This document shows positions 61,657 to 64,000 of a stretch of 64,000 nucleotides of DNA, piece after piece. This DNA is from Bradyrhizobium sp. CCGB12. GTDB lineage: Bacteria > Pseudomonadota > Alphaproteobacteria > Rhizobiales > Xanthobacteraceae. Both the position numbers and the translations under genes were made by a program. Numbering within the stretch: position 1 is the first letter of the stretch; every line of letters starts with the position of its first letter. Under the pieces are notes generated by a model, which was not told the DNA's origin, did not search any database, and worked only from the letters and a program-made list of their open reading frames with translations. Where the stretch lies: NCBI RefSeq assembly GCF_024199845.1, contig NZ_JANADO010000001.1:1550001-1614000 (forward strand). Direction: 5' to 3'.

Positions 61657-62486
61657 GACCCGCTCTCCATCACGGCCACGGCCTCGTCCTCGTCGGCGCC
61701 GAGATAGGCGGCGATCACCTTGGGATCGTCGCGGACTTCGCGCGGCGTGCCTTCCGAGATCTTGACGCCATGGTCCATCACCACGATGTGGTCGGAGATT
61801 TCCATGACCACCGACATGTCGTGCTCGATCAGCAGGATCGAGGTGCCGAGTTCGTCGCGAATCGACAGCAGGAGCTCGCTCAAGGCCGCGCTCTCGCGCG
61901 CATTGAGGCCGGCGGCAGGTTCGTCCAGGCACAATAGCGCGGGCTCGGTGCACATGGCGCGTGCGATTTCCAGCCGTCGCTGGTCGCCATAGGCGAAATT
62001 GCCTGCGGCCTCGTCGGCGCGGTCGAGCAGGTTGACCCGTTTGAGCCAGTCGGTGGCGAGATCGATCGCACGCTTTTCGGCGTCGCGGTAGACGGGGGCG
62101 CCGATGAGGCCGAGGAAAGTGAAGCCGGAGGCGCGCATCAGGGCGTTGTGCTGCGCCACCATCAGGTTTTCCAGCGCGGTCATGCCGGGAAACAGGCGGA
62201 TGTTCTGGAATGTGCGCGCGACCTTGGCCTGCTTGGCGATGCGGAAGTCGTTGAGCCGCTCCAGCGCGATCACCCTGCCATCGTCGTGGGTGAGGCGGAT
62301 GCTCCCGCCGCTCGGCTTGTAGAAGCCGGTGATGCAGTTGAAGACCGTGGTCTTGCCGGCGCCGTTCGGCCCGATCAGCGCGGTAATCTTCTTCCGTTCG
62401 GCGGCGAAGGACAGGTCCTGCACGGCGACGATGCCGCCGAAGCGCATGGTGAGCCGGTCGACGCTGAGAATCTTGTCGCCGCTCAT
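61653..62486 (-). CDS. livG: Branched-chain amino acid ABC transporter ATPase LivG
   Basis: A 277-residue ATPase partner of LivF. Walker A is ITALIGPNGAGKTTVFNCIT, the signature is NFAYGDQRRLEIARAMCTEP, Walker B is LLCLDEPAAGLNAR, and the switch His is in LLIEHDMSVVMEI. The LivG-type insert VARTFQNIRLFPGMTALENL is present. The start at 62486 overlaps the livM stop by 4 bp and the end overlaps the livF start, so livM-livG-livF is one tightly coupled unit. Confidence 0.96.
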   Translation of the reverse strand: MSGDKILSVDRLTMRFGGIVAVQDLSFAAERKKITALIGPNGAGKTTVFNCITGFYKPSGGSIRLTHDDGRVIALERLNDFRIAKQAKVARTFQNIRLFPGMTALENLMVAQHNALMRASGFTFLGLIGAPVYRDAEKRAIDLATDWLKRVNLLDRADEAAGNFAYGDQRRLEIARAMCTEPALLCLDEPAAGLNARESAALSELLLSIRDELGTSILLIEHDMSVVMEISDHIVVMDHGVKISEGTPREVRDDPKVIAAYLGADEDEAVAVMESGS

Positions 62487-63802
62487 CCGTGCCCTTCCTT
62501 GACAAGGTCGGAGGAGATCGCCTGCGCCTTGGTCAGATACACGGTCGGTGCGCGGTGACCGATCAGGCCGCGCGGCCGCCAGATCATGATCAGCACCATC
62601 GCCATGCCGAACACGAGCATGCGGTAGTTCTCGAGGCCGCGGAACAGCTCGAAGCCGCCGATCATGGCAAGAGCTGCGAGCGCGACGCCGAGCTGCGAGC
62701 CCATGCCGCCGAGCACGACGATGGCGAGGACCAGCGCCGATTCCTGGAAGGTAAAGGATTCCGGGCTGATGAAGCCCTGGCGCGTGGCGAAGAACGCGCC
62801 GGCGAAGCCGCCAAACATGGCGCCGGTCGCGAACGCCGTGAGCTTGGTGGTCGTGGTGTTGATGCCGAGCGCGCGGCAGGCGACCTCGTCTTCGCGCAAG
62901 GCTTCCCAGGCCCGGCCGATCGGCAGGCGGCGCAGCCGGATCGTCACCCAGTTGGTGAGGAGCGCCAGCGCCAGGATCAGGTAGAACAGGAAGATGATGC
63001 GGTGGGTCGCCGAATACTCGATGCCGAGCCTGGCGGCGAGCCCGTCATCGCTGTTGTCGAGCGGGATGCCGAAGAAGGAGGGGCGCGGAATGCCGGAGAC
63101 GCCGTTGGGCCCGCCGGTGAGCTCCTGCCAGTTGATGATGACGAGACGGATGATCTCGCCGAAGGCCAGCGTCACGATCGCGAGGTAGTCGCCACGCAGA
63201 CGCAGCACGGGGAAGCCGAGCAGCACGCCCCAGAACGCGGCGAGGATGCCGGCGAGCGGCAGACAGATCCAGAACGACCAGCCGAAATTCGTGGCGAGCA
63301 GTGCGTAGGAATAGGCCCCGACTGCATAGAAGGCGACGTAGCCGAGATCGAGCAGGCCGGCGAGGCCGACCACGACATTCAATCCCCAGCCCAGCATGAC
63401 ATAGGTGAGCACGAGGATCGCGAGGTCGAGGATGTAGCGCTGGTTATAGAAGATGACCGGCACCAGCAACGTGAAGATCAGCAGCGCTGGCGCGAGGTAG
63501 CGGCCAATGAAGGACATGCCGCTCTGCACCGCCGGCGGCACCAGCTTCTCCGCTCCGGTCGTGCCGATCCATTGCCGCAACAGCTCGATCACGATCGAGC
63601 CGCCGAACACGATGCCGACGAGGGAGGCGAGGTCGCCGAAGCGCGTCCAGTAGGTGAGCTGGCCGGAAGAGCCCGCCTCGGTGCGGACGCCGACCATCAG
63701 CGAGAATAGCACCAGCGCAACCAGCGCGTTGATGGCGGCGGTCTTCAGGAGGGAGGAGATGCCCGCTGCGGATTTGGCCGTCATGGTCGAGGGAGCTGTC
63801 AC
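62483..63802 (-). CDS. livM: Branched-chain amino acid ABC transporter permease LivM
   Basis: A 439-residue inner-membrane permease with about ten helices. The LivM-type core is LGWGLNVVVGLAGLLDLGYV, then AFYAVGAYSYALLA and the coupling helix RLPIGRAWEALREDEVACRA. FFATRQGFISPESFTFQESA follows. An extra N-terminal ~110 residues with two more helices precede the core, a longer form common in rhizobia. The GTG start at 63802 is used; MTAKSAAG seven codons in is an alternative. The livH stop lies 12 bp upstream. Confidence 0.95.
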   Translation of the reverse strand: MTAPSTMTAKSAAGISSLLKTAAINALVALVLFSLMVGVRTEAGSSGQLTYWTRFGDLASLVGIVFGGSIVIELLRQWIGTTGAEKLVPPAVQSGMSFIGRYLAPALLIFTLLVPVIFYNQRYILDLAILVLTYVMLGWGLNVVVGLAGLLDLGYVAFYAVGAYSYALLATNFGWSFWICLPLAGILAAFWGVLLGFPVLRLRGDYLAIVTLAFGEIIRLVIINWQELTGGPNGVSGIPRPSFFGIPLDNSDDGLAARLGIEYSATHRIIFLFYLILALALLTNWVTIRLRRLPIGRAWEALREDEVACRALGINTTTTKLTAFATGAMFGGFAGAFFATRQGFISPESFTFQESALVLAIVVLGGMGSQLGVALAALAMIGGFELFRGLENYRMLVFGMAMVLIMIWRPRGLIGHRAPTVYLTKAQAISSDLVKEGHG

Positions 63803-63814
63803 GCGGCCGGTCCG

Positions 63815-64000
<186 letters not shown>

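Noticed and set aside
60922..62505. 527-codon frame apparently joining livF to an upstream domain
   Set aside because: The upstream half is out-of-frame livG sequence; livF starts at the GTG overlapping the livG stop.

Overview
This window looks like chromosomal DNA of a Bradyrhizobium or a very close Nitrobacteraceae relative (Alphaproteobacteria). It is GC-rich, with strong G/C preference at third codon positions and long antisense shadow ORFs. The protein set fits that group: the DUF1476 F-ATPase inhibitor, the rhizobial type of purC-purS-purQ-purL order, and many BugT/TRAP/ABC uptake genes. Several intergenic palindromic repeats are of kinds I recognise from bradyrhizobial genomes. The assignment rests on resemblance only; no database was searched. 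I saw no rRNA, tRNA, CRISPR array, transposase or prophage gene.

Layout. 1-1561: a PEP-mutase-like gene divergent from a LysR regulator with a clear operator between them, then DUF1476. 1.8-19.1 kb: a de novo purine backbone (purC, purS, purQ, purL) followed by bolA, broken up by accessory inserts. These inserts are a coiled-coil gene with corA, an orphan BugT-type binding protein overlapping purQ, a TPR protein, a TRAP transporter with LysR regulator, a SAF-domain oxidoreductase, an EamA exporter and a thioesterase. 19.1-22.6 kb: ltrA and the ergothioneine genes egtD/egtB, lying between bolA and its usual partner grxD. 22.9-28.0 kb: grxD, a macro-domain protein, a tandem pair of class C beta-lactamase-like hydrolases, a threonine aldolase and a toxin-antitoxin locus whose toxin gene is frameshifted. 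28.0-33.1 kb: rpsD, an E2-like acyltransferase, a decayed cupin gene, a HpcH/HpaI aldolase, murI, a cytochrome b561 and a GST.

33.1-45 kb: a Popeye-like cyclic-nucleotide-binding membrane protein, a SecD-like protein lacking the membrane domain, an acyl-CoA synthetase, an orphan ABC binding protein divergent from a CHASE3-type histidine kinase, an M20 amidohydrolase, purB, and a TetR gene preceded by a small ORF and a perfect inverted repeat. 45.2-51.8 kb: a NarL-type two-component pair divergent from a compact five-gene set. That set encodes a MotA/TolQ/ExbB-type channel, a single-pass protein with a YfaP-like extracytoplasmic domain, an anchored unknown, a metallophosphoesterase and a Ser/Thr-kinase/UspA fusion. 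It is the best candidate here for an undescribed system: a proton-channel-like membrane complex together with a kinase and a phosphatase-fold protein.

51.8-64 kb: three tiny genes, a PH-domain membrane protein, rpe, an EF-hand protein, a P1-family peptidase, a MASE4-type hybrid histidine kinase divergent from a single-domain response regulator, and a branched-chain amino acid ABC operon (livH-livM-livG-livF, then livJ) running off the right edge. At least six palindromic intergenic repeats (16.5, 18.3, 32.4, 41.0, 42.3 and 54.9 kb) sit between genes.
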